Below are positions 45,081 through 58,259 of a DNA stretch of 64,000 nucleotides, piece by piece. This DNA is from Conchocele bisecta. Taxonomy: Eukaryota; Mollusca; Bivalvia; Lucinida; Thyasiridae. The DNA lies in NCBI GenBank assembly GCA_029237695.1, contig CM055265.1, positions 85,719,447 to 85,783,446 on the forward strand, given 5' to 3'. Made by a program: the position numbers and the translations under genes. Position 1 is the stretch's first letter, and every line of letters starts with the position of its first letter. Below the pieces are notes generated by a model. It made no database searches and had not been told where the DNA came from. It saw nothing but the letters and a program-made list of their open reading frames with translations.

Positions 45081-45727
45081 CCGACAACCTCGACCTACAA
45101 AAAATGGGCCCAAAATGGTTAAGACAACATCAATAAAAGAAATGGCGAGGTGGGGTCCCCCAACAGAGTAAAATTGTTTTCTCTCTGCAACATTTGTATC
45201 ACAACACAGGCCAGGTAAATTTTGTTCACGGAAATAGGTATCGCACGGATTTGGGTCACTGGACCATTAGGAGTGTTGTGAAAATGACAATTGCTATTTG
45301 TGAGGTGTTGCGTTTGGGTTCTTTCAATGGCGTTGGGAAACCAGACAGCATCCATATGTCATTAATTATTCAACTCACATCATTTTTGACTTGCAGACAC
45401 CACCATAATTGATCACCTAGACCTACAAATGTTTCCACCAAAAAATTTAATTGTTGTTGTTGTATGTATGTATGTGTGTCTGAAATCCCGCCGCTGATAT
45501 TTCGGCGCACCCGGAGACAGCAAAAAAGACTGCTCCAGTATGTTTCCGAAACATTGTCAAAAATGTCAATTTTTGGCGGCCATCTTGGAATTTTAGCCAA
45601 CCTGGGCCAAATTTGAGATGGCTCCCCGTCTGAAAAAATAAAGTTTGTTGTTCTCTACAACTCCACCAAATGTCATGCTTGTATCCCGAAGTGATCAATT
45701 ATAATATTGAGCTATGAACCCGCACTA

Positions 45728-46081
45728 TATGTGCTATGTCTCTCAAATCAAGTTGGCAAGCATAAATTATGCCACATTAACACGTACACATGTCTAACAA
45801 ATAGCACTAAACCATGAAAAAAGCAGACCCTACCTATTATGTTTGGACTGTTGAACGCACAACTACTATTGTTAGGCATTATCTTGAAATCACTATTCGG
45901 ACTAAATGCTTTGACATTGCCGAATGTGTCGAAGTACCAATACAATACTATAACAAACGTAGTCGGCGGCGGTGCATGAATATGTAGCAGCTCAGCAGAA
46001 GGTATGGGACGCCTGTGTGGCAATCACTGACATATAGCACTCTATATTAGCTAATCTAGATACATGTCCGAATGCCAGAAT
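45728..46081 (+). other. No gene seen
   Basis: Unassigned sequence. The 91-codon minus ORF (46023-45748) has no recognisable family. Confidence 0.4.
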
Positions 46082-46280
46082 TTAACCCTTTCAACCCTGA
46101 ATTTCCTACATAGGCTTTTTCATATTAATTATGGACTATTCATAATTTGGATGTTTCATATGTGAATAATAGTGACGAATGCTGCAGATCCTGATGAGAC
46201 GGCTCGTTACGAGCCGGCTCATCTGGATCTACAGCGCTTGTACAAGTTTGCTTTCTAGCCTGAAGGGTTGAAAGGGTTCA
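46082..46280 (+). mobile_element. MITE family P copy
   Basis: TTAACCCTTTCAACCCTGAA on the left mirrors TGAAGGGTTGAAAGGGTTCA on the right. The central CTGATGAGACGGCTCGTTAC...CTGGATCTAC dyad is present. The right TTAA has become TTCA. Confidence 0.78.
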
Positions 46281-46329
46281 CACTTGTGATTGTTCACAGT
46301 TAAGTTGTTAGTGTGGTGCCCCTGAACAT

Positions 46330-46460
46330 ATTGGTACGATAGGCAATGATCGTTCATTAGAGACCCTTGTATTACAGCACCACCTGATAGTGCACCATTG
46401 GTATGATAGGCAATGATCGTTCATTAGAACCCTTGTATTACAGCACCACCTGATAGTACA
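46330..46460 (+). repeat. ~66-bp tandem duplication
   Basis: GGTAYGATAGGCAATGATCG with TATTACAGCACCACCTGATA occurs twice in succession. The compact copy at 34.2 kb has it once. Confidence 0.75.
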
Positions 46461-46745
46461 CCGTGGCCATGAGTGTTGGCAGATGACGCTGTCGCCAGAC
46501 GAGGGAAGACATGCATATACGGACATCGGCATGAAGGCGATTGAGGTAAGTATTGTCTACAGTTCCGATTTATTCCTGGTTCCACAAACGAACGAATGCC
46601 CATAGTTTTTAAACCGTTTTCGTTTTTTATGATTAGAAAACGATGCTTTCTTTGGTTTAAACGTATCACTTGTAAGCGAATGAAAACATAATTATCTAAT
46701 TAAAAATAACAAAAACGATGGGTTGAAAGAAACGACAGATGTTTA

Positions 46746-49619
46746 CATGGTTGAAAGCTGGGTATTTAAATGAACATATGGTTTGAACGTACACAACGAC
46801 AAACGATAATCGTTTATATGCATATTGTTGAACAAAAAACGATCGTTTTCACTTCGTCGATCGTTTTCACTTCGATTTCCATTCGTTTTAGTTTGTTGCG
46901 ATTGAGAACCTTCAACAAATCTTCGCCGTATGTCATCCATACCGATATTGGTATTATGGGGATTGAGGTAAATTCGGCTGTACGAATAAATGTATATATG
47001 AATACGATTGAGGTACATATAAGTTAATATACGTGTCACCTATACGGATATTGCTATGTATACGATTGAGGTCAGTTAGTCTCCATGTCACCTATATGGA
47101 TATAGGTATGAAGGCGATTGAGGTCAGTTAGTCTCTATGTCGCCTATACGGATATAGGTATGAAGGCGATTGAGGTCAGTTAGTCTCCATGTCGCCTATA
47201 CGGATATAGGTATGAATGCGACTGAGGTCAGTTAGTCTCTAAAGTCGCCTATACGATATAGGTATGAAGGCGATGGAGGTCAGTTAGTCCTCCATGTCGC
47301 CTATTTACGGATACAGGCATGAAGGCGATTGAGGTCAGTTAGTCTCCATGTCGCCTATACGGATATAGGTATGAAGGCTATTGAGGTCAGTTTAGTCTCT
47401 ATGTCGCCTATACGGAAATAGGTATGAAGGCGATTGAGGTCAGTTAGTCTCCATTTGTCGCCTTACGGATATATGTATGGAAGGTGATTGAGGTCAGTTA
47501 GTCTCCATGTCGCCTATACGGATATAGGTATGAAGTCGATTGAGGTCAGTTAGTCTCCATGTCGCCTATACGGATATAGGTATGGAAGGTGATTCATGTC
47601 AGTTAGTCCCTCCATGTCGCCTATACGGATATAGTATGAAGGCGATTGAGGTCAGTTAGTCTCCATGTCGCCTATACGGATATAGGTATGAAGGCGATTG
47701 ACGTCAGTTAGTCTCCATGTCGCCTATGCGTCGGACATAGGTATGAAGGCGATTGAGGTCAGTTAGTCTCCATGTCGCCTATACGGTATAGGTATGAAGG
47801 CGAATTGAGGTTCAGTAGTCTCTGTGTCGCCTATACGTATATAGGTAGAAGGCGATTGAGGTCAGTTAGTCCTCCATGTCGCCATATACGTATATAGGTA
47901 TGAATGCGATTGAGGAGGTCAGTTAGTCTCCATGTCGCCTAAACGGATATAGGTATGAAGGCGATTGAGGTCAGTTAGTCTCTATGTCGCCTATACGTAT
48001 ATAGGTATGAAGGCGATTTGAGGTCATTAGTCTCCATGATCACCTCTATACGGATATATGTATGAAGGCGATTGAAGTCAGTTAGTCTCCATGTCGCCTA
48101 TACGGATAAATGTATGAAGGCGATTGAGGGTCAGTTAGTCTCCATGTCGCCTATACGGATATAGGTATGAAGGCGATTGAGGTCAGTTTAGTCTCAATGT
48201 CGCCTATACGGACATAGTATGAAGGCGATTGAGGTCAGTTAGTCATTCATGTCGCCTATACGGATATAGGTATGAAGCGATTAGAGGTCAGTTAGTCCCA
48301 TGTACGCACTATACGTATATAGGTATGAAGGCGATTGAGGTCAGTTAGCTCTCCATGTCGCCTATACGGATATAGGTATGAAGGCGATTGAGGTCAGTTA
48401 GTCTCTATGTCGCCTATACGGATATAGGTAAGAAGGCGATTGAGTCAGTTAGTCTGCATGTCGCCTATCCTATAAGGATATAGGTATGAAGTCAATTGAG
48501 GTCAGATTAGTCTGCATGTCGCCTATAATGGATATATGTATGAAGGCGATTGGAGGTCAGTTAGTCTCCATGTCGCCTATACGGATTATAAGGTAATGCA
48601 GGCGATTGAGGTCAGTTAGTCTCCATGTCGCCTATACGATATAGGTATGAGGCGATTGAGGTCAGTTAGTCTCCATGTCGCCTATACGGACATAGGTATG
48701 AAGGCGATTGAGGTCAGTTAGTCTCCATGTCGCCTATACGGATATAGGTAATGACGGCGGATTGAGGTCAGTTAGTCTCTATGTCGCCTATACGTATATA
48801 GGTATGACGGCGATTGAGGTCTGTTAGTCTCCATGTCGCCTATACGGATATAGGTAAGGATGGATTGAGGTCAGTTAGTCTCCATGTCGCCTATCGGACA
48901 TAGGTATGAAGGCGATTGAGGTCAGTTAGTCTCTATGTCGCCTATACGTATATAGGTATGAAGGCAATTGAGGTCAGTTAGTCTCCATGTCGCCTATATG
49001 GATATATGTAATGAAGCGAATTGAGGTCAGTTAGTCTCCATGTCGCCTATACGGACATAGGTATGCAGGCGATTGATGTCAGTTAGTCTCCATTGTCGCC
49101 TATACGGACATAGGTTATGAAGGCGATGAGGTTCAGTTAGTCTCCAATGTCGCCTATACGGATATAGGTATGCAGGCGATTGAGGTCAGGTTGGTTCTTC
49201 CATGTCGCCTATACGGACATAGGTATGAAGGCGATTGAGGTCAGTTAGTCTCCAGTCGCCTATATACGGAGATATAGGTATGAAGGCGATTGAGGTCAGT
49301 TAGTCTCTATGTCGCCTATACAGATATAGGTATGAAGGCGATTGAGGTCAGTTTAGTCTCATGTCGCCTATACGGATATAGGTATGAAGGCGATTGAGGT
49401 CAGTTAGTCTCCATGTCGCCTATACGGATATAGGTATGAAGGCGATTGAGGTCAGTTAGTTTCCATGTCGCCGATACGGATATAGGTATGAAGGCGGTTG
49501 AGGTCAGTTAGTCTCTATGTCGCCTATACGTATATAGGTATGAAGGCAATTGAGGTCAGTTAGTCTCCATGTCGCCTATATGGATATATGTATGAAGGCG
49601 ATTGAGGTCAGTTAGTCTC
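46746..49619 (+). repeat. 2874-bp tandem duplication unit (leader plus 52-bp array), copy 1
   Basis: The leader CATGGTTGAAAGCTGGGTAT at 46746 recurs at 49620. Leader 1 and leader 2 (about 300 bp) are nearly identical. The junction shares CATG with the array unit. Variant units (ATGCGACTGAGG, GATACAGGCATG, GTGATTCATGTCAG) come in the same order in both copies, but copy 1 has many single-base indels. Confidence 0.85.
47040..49619 (+). repeat. 52-bp satellite, indel-rich stretch
   Basis: Unit TCGCCTATACGGATATAGGT followed by ATGAAGGCGATTGAGGTCAG and TTAGTCTCCATG. Each unit contains the small dyad CCTATA-CGGA-TATAGG. Frequent one-base gains and losses (CTCTAAAGTCGCC, TATTTACGG) are spread between 47230 and 49300. 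Confidence 0.92.
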
Positions 49620-49913
49620 CATGGTTGAAAGCTGGGTATTTAAATGAACATATGGTTTGAACGTACACAACGACAAACGATAATCGTTTATATGCATATT
49701 GTTGAACAAAAAACGATCGTTTTCACTTCGTCGATCGTTTTCACTTCGATTTCCATTCGTTTTCGTTTGTTGCGATTGAGAACCTTCAACAAATCTTCGC
49801 CGTATGTCATCCATACCGATATTGGTATTATGGGGATTGAGGTAAATTCGGCTGTACGAATAAATGTATATATGAATACGATTGAGGTACATATAAGTTA
49901 ATATACGTGTCAC

Positions 49914-52830
49914 CTATACGGATATTGCTATGTATACGATTGAGGTCAGTTAGTCTCCATGTCACCTATATGGATATAGGTATGAAGGCGATTGAGGTCA
50001 GTTAGTCTCTATGTCGCCTATACGGATATAGGTATGAAGGCGATTGAGGTCAGTTAGTCTCCATGTCGCCTATACGGATATAGGTATGAATGCGACTGAG
50101 GTCAGTTAGTCTCTATGTCGCCTATACGGATATAGGTATGAAGGCGATGGAGGTCAGTTAGTCTCCATGTCGCCTATACGGATACAGGCATGAAGGCGAT
50201 TGAGGTCAGTTAGTCTCCATGTCGCCTATACGGATATAGGTATGAAGGCGATTGAGGTCAGTTAGTCTCTATGTCGCCTATACGGAAATAGGTATGAAGG
50301 CGATTGAGGTCAGTTAGTCTCCATGTCGCCTATACGGATATATGTATGAAGGTGATTGAGGTCAGTTAGTCTCCATGTCGCCTATACGGATATAGGTATG
50401 AAGTCGATTGAGGTCAGTTAGTCTCCATGTCGCCTATACGGATATAGGTATGAAGGTGATTCATGTCAGTTAGTCTCCATGTCGCCTATACGGATATAGG
50501 TATGCAGGCGATTGAGGTCAGTTGGTCTCCATGTCGCCTATACGGACATAGGTATGAAGGCGATTGAGGTCAGTTAGTCTCTATGTCGCCTATACGGAAA
50601 TAGGTATGAAGGCGATTGAGGTCAGTTAGACTCCATGTCGCCTATACGGATATATGTATGAAGGTGATTGAGGTCAGTTAGTCTCCATGTCGCCTATACG
50701 GATATAGGTATGAAGTCGATTGAGGTCAGTTAGTCTCCATGTCGCCTATACGGATATAGGTATGAAGGTGATTCATGTCAGTTAGTCTCCATGTCGCCTA
50801 TACGGATATAGGTATGAAGGCGATTGAGGTCAGTTAGTCTCCATGTCGCCTATACGGATATAGGTATGAAGGCGATTGAGGTCAGTTAGTCTCCATGTCG
50901 CCTATACGGATATAGGTATGAAGGCGATTGAGGTCAGTTAGTCTCTATGTCGCCTATACAGATATAGGTATGAAGGCGATTGAGGTCAGTTAGTCTCCAT
51001 GTCGCCTATACGGATATAGGTATGAAGGCGATTGAGGTCAGTTAGTCTCCATGTCGCCTATACGGATATAGGTATGAAGGCGATTGAGGTCAGTTAGTTT
51101 CCATGTCGCCGATACGGATATAGGTATGAAGGCGGTTGAGGTCAGTTAGTCTCTATGTCGCCTATACGTATATAGGTATGAAGGCAATTGAGGTCAGTTA
51201 GTCTCCATGTCGCCTATATGGATATATGTATGAAGGCGATTGAGGTCAGTTAGTCTCCATGTCGCCTATACGGATATAGGTATGAAGGCGATTGAGGTCA
51301 GTTAGTCTCTATGTCGCCTATACGTACATAGGTATGAAGGCGATTGAGGTCAGTTAGTCTCCATGTCGCCTATACGTATATAGGTATGAATGCGATTGAG
51401 GTCAGTTAGTCTCCATGTCGCCTAAACGGATATAGGTATGAAGGCGATTGAGGTCAGTTAGTCTCTATGTCGCCTATACGTATATAGGTATGAAGGCGAT
51501 TGAGGTCAGTTAGTCTCCATGTCGCCTATACGGATATATGTATGAAGGCGATTGAAGTCAGTTAGTCTCCATGTCGCCTATACGGATAAATGTATGAAGG
51601 CGATTGAGGTCAGTTAGTCTCCATGTCGCCTATACGGATATAGGTATGAAGGCGATTGAGGTCAGTTAGTCTCAATGTCGCCTATACGGACATAGGTATG
51701 AAGGCGATTGAGGTCAGTTAGTCTTCATGTCGCCTATACGGATATAGGTATGAAGGCGATTGAGGTCAGTTAGTCTCCATGTCGCCTATACGTATATAGG
51801 TATGAAGGCGATTGAGGTCAGTTAGTCTCCATGTCGCCTATACGGATATAGGTATGAAGGCGATTGAGGTCAGTTAGTCTCTATGTCGCCTATACGGATA
51901 TAGGTATGAAGTCAATTGAGGTCAGTTAGTCTGCATGTCGCCTATATGGATATATGTATGAAGGCGATTGAGGTCAGTTAGTCTCCATGTCGCCTATACG
52001 GATATAGGTATGCAGGCGATTGAGGTCAGTTAGTCTCCATGTCGCCTATACGGATATAGGTATGCAGGCGATTGAGGTCAGTTAGTCTCCATATCGCCTA
52101 TACGGACATAGGTATGAAGGCGATTGAGGTCAGTTAGTCTCCATGTCGCCTATACTGATATAGGTATGACGGCGATTGAGGTCAGTTAGTCTCTATGTCG
52201 CCTATACGTATATAGGTATGACGGCGATTGAGGTCTGTTAGTCTCCATGTCGCCTATACGGATATAGGTAAGGAGGATTGAGGTCAGTTAGTCTCCATGT
52301 CGCCTATACGGACATAGGTATGAAGGCGATTGAGGTCAGTTAGTCTCTATGTCGCCTATACGTATATAGGTATGAAGGCAATTGAGGTCAGTTAGTCTCC
52401 ATGTCGCCTATATGGATATATGTATGAAGGCGATTGAGGTCAGTTAGTCTCCATGTCGCCTATACGGACATAGGTATGCAGGCGATTGATGTCAGTTAGT
52501 CTCCATGTCGCCTATACGGACATAGGTATGAAGGCGATTGAGGTCAGTTAGTCTCCATGTCGCCTATACGGATATAGGTATGCAGGCGATTGAGGTCAGT
52601 TGGTCTCCATGTCGCCTATACGGACATAGGTATGAAGGCGATTGAGGTCAGTTAGTCTCCATGTCGCCTATACGGATATAGGTATGAAGGCGATTGAGGT
52701 CAGTTAGTCTCTATGTCGCCTATACAGATATAGGTATGAAGGCGATTGAGGTCAGTTAGTCTCCATGTCGCCTATACGGATATAGGTATGAAGGCGATTG
52801 AGGTCAGTTAGTTTCCATGTCGCCGATACG
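49914..52830 (+). repeat. 52-bp satellite, clean stretch
   Basis: About 56 units with a strict 52-bp period (for example CCATGTCG at 50165 and 50217). Blocks of variant units recur (GTGATTCATGTCAG near 50457 and 50768), showing a higher-order repeat of about six units. Confidence 0.95.
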
Positions 52831-55445
52831 GATAGGCTATGGAAGGCGGTTGAGGTCATTAGTCTCTAATGGTCGGCCTTATACGGATATAGGTATGCAG
52901 GACGATTGAGTCCAGTTAGTCTCCATGACGCTAAAACGGACCATAGGTAATGAAGGCCGGATTGAGGTCAGTTAGTCTCCAAATGTCCGCCTATACGGAT
53001 ATAGGTATGCAGGCGATTGAGGTCAGTTAGTCCCTCCATTCGCCCTATGACGGACCATAAAAGTATGAAGGCGGATTGAGGGTCAGTTTAGTCTTCCATG
53101 TCGCAAATATACGGATCTAGGTATTCGAAGGCGATTGAGGTCAGTTAGTTCCTCCTATTCGCCTATACGTATATAGGTATGAAGGCGGAATGAGGTTTAT
53201 TGGTCTCCATGTCGCCTATACGGTATATAGTAAGAAGGCGATTGAGGTCAGTTATTCTCCAGTCGCCTATACCGGACATAGGTAAGAAGCGATTGAGTCA
53301 GATAGTCTCCTTGTCGCCTATACGGACATAGGTTATGAAGCGATTTGAGGTCATTGTTAGAGTCCTCCATGGTCGCCTATACAGATATAAATACTAAAGG
53401 CGATTGGGGTCAGTTAGATCTCCATTCGCCTATAACGGAATTTAGGTATGAAGGCGAATTGAGGTTCAGTTATTCTCTAAGTCGCCTATACGTATATAGG
53501 AATGAAGGCGATTGAAGGTAGTTTGTCCTCCATTCCGCCTAACGTATATAGGTGTATGAAGGCGATTGAGGTTCAGTTTATTCTCCATGTCGCCTTACCG
53601 GGCCATAGGTATAAGGCGATTGAGGTCCATATTAGTCTCCATGTCGCCTATACGAGACATAGGTATGAAGGCGATTGAGGTCAGTTAAGTTCTCCATGTC
53701 CGCCCTATACAGGGATATAAATATAAGGCGATTCAGGGGTTCAGTTTCGTCCTCCAGTCCCTATACGTATATAGTATGAAGGGCGATTGAGTCCATTATT
53801 CTCCATGTCGCCTATTACGGAAATAGGTTATGAAAGGCGATTTGAGGTCATTAGTTCTCCATTTCGCCTATTACGGATATAGGTATGAAGGCCGTTGAAG
53901 GTCAGGTTAGTCCTCCATGTCGCCTATAACGGACATAGGAATGAATGGTGATTGAGGTCAGTAGTTCTCTATTATCGCCTATACGGATATATGTATGAAA
54001 AGGCGTTGAGGTTCAGTTAGTCTCCTATGTCGCCTATAACGGATATAAGGTAATGAAAAGGGCGATTGAGGTCAAAGATAGTCTCCATGTCGCCTATTAC
54101 TGGGGATTATAGGTAAATGAAGCGATTGAGGTCAGTTTAGTCTGTCCATGTCCGCCTATATGGAATATAGGATATGAATCAATGGAAGGTCAGGTTAGTC
54201 AGCAAATGGTCCCCTATATGGATTATATGTATGGAAGGCGATTGAGGTCAGTTTAGTCTCCAATTCGCCTAATACGGATATAGGTATGCAGGGGAAATTG
54301 AGGTCCAGTTAGACTCCATGTCGCCTAATAACGGAATATAGGTATGAAGGCGATTGAGGTTCAGTTTATTCTCCATGGTCCCCTATACCATATATATAAT
54401 AAGAAGGCGAATGAGGTCAGTTAGTCCTCCGTGTCGCCCTAAATACGTGACATATTGTATGAAGGCGAATTGAGGGTCAGATTTAGTTCTCCATGTCCGC
54501 CTATACGGACATAGGTATGAAGGCGATTAGGTCAGGTTAGTCTCCAATGTTCGCCTAAACGGATATAAGTATGAAGGCGAATAGAGTCCAGTAAGGACTC
54601 CATGTCCGCCTATAAACGGATCATAGGTGATGAAGGTGATTGAGGTCAGTTAGTTCTCTATGTCGCCTATACGGATATATGTATGAAGGCGATTGAGGTT
54701 CAGTTATACTCCTAAGTCGCCTATACGGATATAGGTATGAAGGCCGATTGAGGTCAAGTTAGTCTCCATGTCCCGCCTATACGGATAAATAGTAAATAGG
54801 AAGGCGATTGGGGAGTCATTAGTCTCTAATGTCGCAATACGGTATAAGGTAAGAAGCGATTGAGTCCAGTTAGTCTCCATGTCCTCTATACGGTGATATA
54901 GGTAATGAAGGCGAATTGGAGGTCCAGTTAGTCTCCATGTCGCCTAAATACTGGAAATTAGGTAATGAAGGCGAATATGAGGTCAGTTAGTCTCATGTCG
55001 CTTATTGACGTATGGTACTATCACTATCGGATATAGGTAATGAGGTCGATTGAGGATCAGGTTAGTCTATCATAGTCGCGTTATACGATATAGTCTGAGC
55101 GATGAGTCAGGTTGAGGTCTTCTATGACGGCTTATACGGATATAGGATTAGGCGATGAGTTCATTAGTCACATGGTCGCTTACGATACTAGGTAGGATTC
55201 TTCCATGTCGCCTATACGGACATAGGTATGAAGGCGATTGAGTCAGTTAGTCTCCATGTCACCTACGGATATTGAATGAAGGCATTGAGTCATTGTTTCT
55301 GTCGCCTATAGGATATAGGAGAAGGCGATTGAGGTCAGTTAGTCTCCATGTCCGCCAATACGGATATGGTAGAAGGCGATTGAGGTCATTATCTGCGCCA
55401 TACTAATGTGAACTAGGAAGGCGATTGAGGTCAGTTCCGTCTCCA
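52831..55445 (+). repeat. 52-bp satellite, degraded stretch
   Basis: The same unit with dense small indels and missing blocks (GGTCGGCCTTATACGG, CGCCCTATACAGGG) to about 55445. The abrupt start of the noise at about 52830 suggests consensus quality, not age. Confidence 0.9.
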
Positions 55446-55730
55446 TGTCACATATATGGATATCGGTGCAATGATCCTGAATGTCGCCGACTTTGACGGT
55501 ACTCTGTTCTCCAGGAGAAAATTGATACTCCATTGACATGCAACAAAATAACTAAAAAACTAAAAATAACAATACAACAAGCAAGAATTCCGCCAGGGAA
55601 GCGGCGTCGCGTCTGCCGAGGCATTTGACTGTAACATGTTCTTGGCATAAAACCGTCAGAGAAGTGCATGCTTAAAACACAAACAAATGTGAAGGTTGAA
55701 TATACTTTTTAACATAACAAATCTCTAAAT
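55446..55730 (+). other. No gene seen; patch unique to the expanded copy
   Basis: GCCGACTTTGACGGTACTCT to CTTAAAACACAAACAAATGT has no partner in the compact copy or elsewhere in the window. Confidence 0.45.
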
Positions 55731-55734
55731 GTTT

Positions 55735-56185
55735 CCATAACCATGTGAAGGTCAAAATGTTCAAGGTCGTGTTAATGGCGGCATGAGTGTGTTCCAAATG
55801 CTCACGTGTATCAACTGTCCAAATATCGAAGCAATCCATCAAGTAATATTCATGTTATATCATAATAAAGAAACTTCAAATGTACAAACCTTTTGGCGCA
55901 AAAAAATGGCTAAGTGTTTCCGCACAAGTATGAAGGTAAAAAATGTCAAGGTCATAATGGCGGTATAAGTGTGTTCCAAATGCTCACACATATCAAGTGT
56001 CCAAATATTGAAGCAATATATCAAGTAATATTAAAGTTATACCATGATGAAGAAGCAGAAACTGTTTGACGCGAAAAATGGCATGAGTGTGTTACAAAAT
56101 CTCATATGTATCAAGTGTCCAAATATTGAAGCAATCCATCAAGTTATATTAAAGTTATACCATGATGACTAAGCTTGTACTTTGC
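55735..56185 (+). repeat. ~182-bp repeats (GGTCAAGGTC...CTCACA)
   Basis: GTGTGTTCCAAATGCTCACG/A with AAATATCGAAGCAATCCATC and TCAAGTAATATT recurs here about three times. Partners are at 34.56-34.93 and 27.94-28.3 kb. Confidence 0.75.
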
Positions 56186-56235
56186 TACACTCTGGCCCAG
56201 TCAGTCAAAGTGCTTGATTGGTGAGTTGGTATCGC

Positions 56236-56475
56236 CAATATGTGGCTGTGGATGGAGAAATGGGGCTTATGAATATTGCGGCCAGTGAAGATCCAGATCA
56301 GCCTGTGCATCCGCACAGTCTGATCAGGATCTACACTGTCCGCGATTCCATCAATGAAACATCCGCTTTGCTCCTAATAATCAATATGGATGATTATCAG
56401 GCTAGATGAGTGTGTTACATGATCACTGGCTACACTGGTCACACAATCTCACTTCTCTAGTCATAGCCACATATG
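56236..56475 (+). mobile_element. MITE family F, most complete copy
   Basis: The left end ATATGTGGCTGTGGATGGAG and right end TCTCTAGTCATAGCCACATAT are inverted. The interior has CCAGATCAGCCTGTGCATCC, CAGTCTGATCAGGATCTACA and TTCCATCAATGAAACATCC. Fragments occur at 7.5, 8.4, 9.1, 22.4, 26.3, 26.8, 35.3 and 41.7 kb. There is no ORF of note. Confidence 0.75.
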
Positions 56476-57911
56476 AGACACGGCATGCGATTTTGTAGTT
56501 TTATGAAATACGTTTACAAAATTTACAATATGTTCCGTGAATTGCGTCAAAAGCATTTACTCTGAATTTTTTTCTCAACTTTTGACGCCATTATTGTAAA
56601 TTTTGTAAACGTATTTCATGAAATTACGCAGATGTCCGAATGGAAAAATCGCATGTCGTGTCTCATATATGTTCAGAAACGTTGATATTCTTGGCAAAAT
56701 TAGCGCGTGCAGTTGTGTAGTCATGTTCGGCAATTATCCTGGATCTGTTGACTTTTTCCTGTATTTCCAGATGAAGGCGATAGTTCAGCTCGGGCTCGGC
56801 CGTCAAGTTACGAGACATGACTTCAACTCTCGCGAGGTCCTTAGTTGTGGGAAAAACCCTACGGCCTTCTATATTGTATCCTGAAGTTGAAATATACTGA
56901 GCAAAAAAGAAACTATACTGTTACCATTTTGTTGATTTATTTGACGTTTCCCAATAATGTTGATGTGTATGTGTCAAATGATCATTTGACAACACATTCC
57001 TGTCATGTTGTACTGTCAAATCCATATGTTCTGTCGATGAAGTGAACAGGGGGCATAATATAAAAAAACAGTTTCCAAACTAACTTGGACGTGTACTTGT
57101 GCTGGATGTTCTTCCAACTGGCTTCTCTTTAGTGCAAAATGTACATGATATGTTCCCTGCCGGTTGTGACTATCGCGTGCGTGGATTACCGCATTGGACC
57201 GATGTCGCATAGAATGGATGTATGTTGAACCTTTTATATGTCACAGAAGCGTATATATCACACGTGTGAAGTATTCGTGCGAATGCGTCACACATTTCGG
57301 TGAATACTGGCCGAATTCGGCCGAATACATCACAAACCGAAAATATCACCCAAATATTTTTCACTTTTTGGTATAAACGAATATGTCACATAATCGCAAA
57401 TTTCAAACTGACCGAATATGGTCATATCATTATCAAATCGAATGTATCGACAAGACGATCACTTTGGAGCATTTATTGTCGAAATCTCATCATTACGTAA
57501 TCCAAGATGACCACCGAAAGGTCAAAAGGTCATTATTTCATTACAGATTTCAAACGTCTTATTTTCATGAACCGCCAGGCTGATATTGGACAAACTTCAC
57601 AGTTATGGTCCGTGGGTGAAGACTTTTCATATTTGTTAAAATGGAGATCATCGCATAATCCAAAATGGCCCCCGTCAAAAAGTATGTCAAATTCTTAAAA
57701 AAATCTTCTCACGAACCGCCAGACGGATTTCGATGACACTTGGTAGGAATGATCGATAGTTAACGCTGTTTCAGATTTGTTCAAATGGTGGCCCCTGGGT
57801 CAAGAAAGGGCGGGCCGGAGGGGTCAAGTAGGGGTCAAATTTCAGATTATGGTCACATAGGGGGCATAAAAACTTTTAACACATTTGTATGTCAAATGTA
57901 ATAATATTCCT

Positions 57912-58154
57912 TTAACCCATTCAACACCACATACCTATATACTGGAGTTTGCAAACAGTGTAGACCCAGATGAGCCGGCTCGTAACGAGCCGTCTCATCA
58001 GGATCTGCAATGTTTGTGACAACATTTCTATTTTTACCGCCAATGTAAAATGCAAAATGTTTTAAATTGATAATGAACATCTCATGGTTAATGGAATAGT
58101 CTGAAATATAACATGGACGATTCCATCTCAGTTACTTGGTGTTGGAAGGGTTAT
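57912..58154 (+). mobile_element. MITE family P copy (nested)
   Basis: TTAACCCATTCAACACCA to TTGGTGTTGGAAGGGTTATAA with the GATGAGCCGGCTCGTAACGA dyad. It is colinear with 30215-30465. Confidence 0.75.
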
Positions 58155-58259
58155 AATGAATACAAGTGCAGGAGGCAACTACTAAGCTAAGCAGACGCCC
58201 GATGGTAGCTTTGAATGACACATTGACATTTAACATATTCGTTTGACAAGAGTTTTTTG

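Larger units (their letters stand above)
43350..45727. mobile_element. 2.4-kb DNA-transposon-like element with ~155-bp TIRs
   Basis: The left end TAGTGTGGGTTCATAGCT and the following ~150 bp (GGTGGAGTTGTAGAGAACAA, GATGGGGAGCCATC, CAAGATGGCCGCCAAA) recur inverted at 45570-45727, ending GAACCCGCACTA. Flanking TAT on both sides may be a 3-bp target duplication. The left half has about four ~165-bp degenerate repeats, each ending in AAGATGGCCGCCAAAT. The middle carries the cysteine-rich coding relic. The right half has a poly-C tract and a diverged ~270-bp direct repeat (TTGTTTTCTCTCTGC at 44889 and 45174). Confidence 0.8.
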
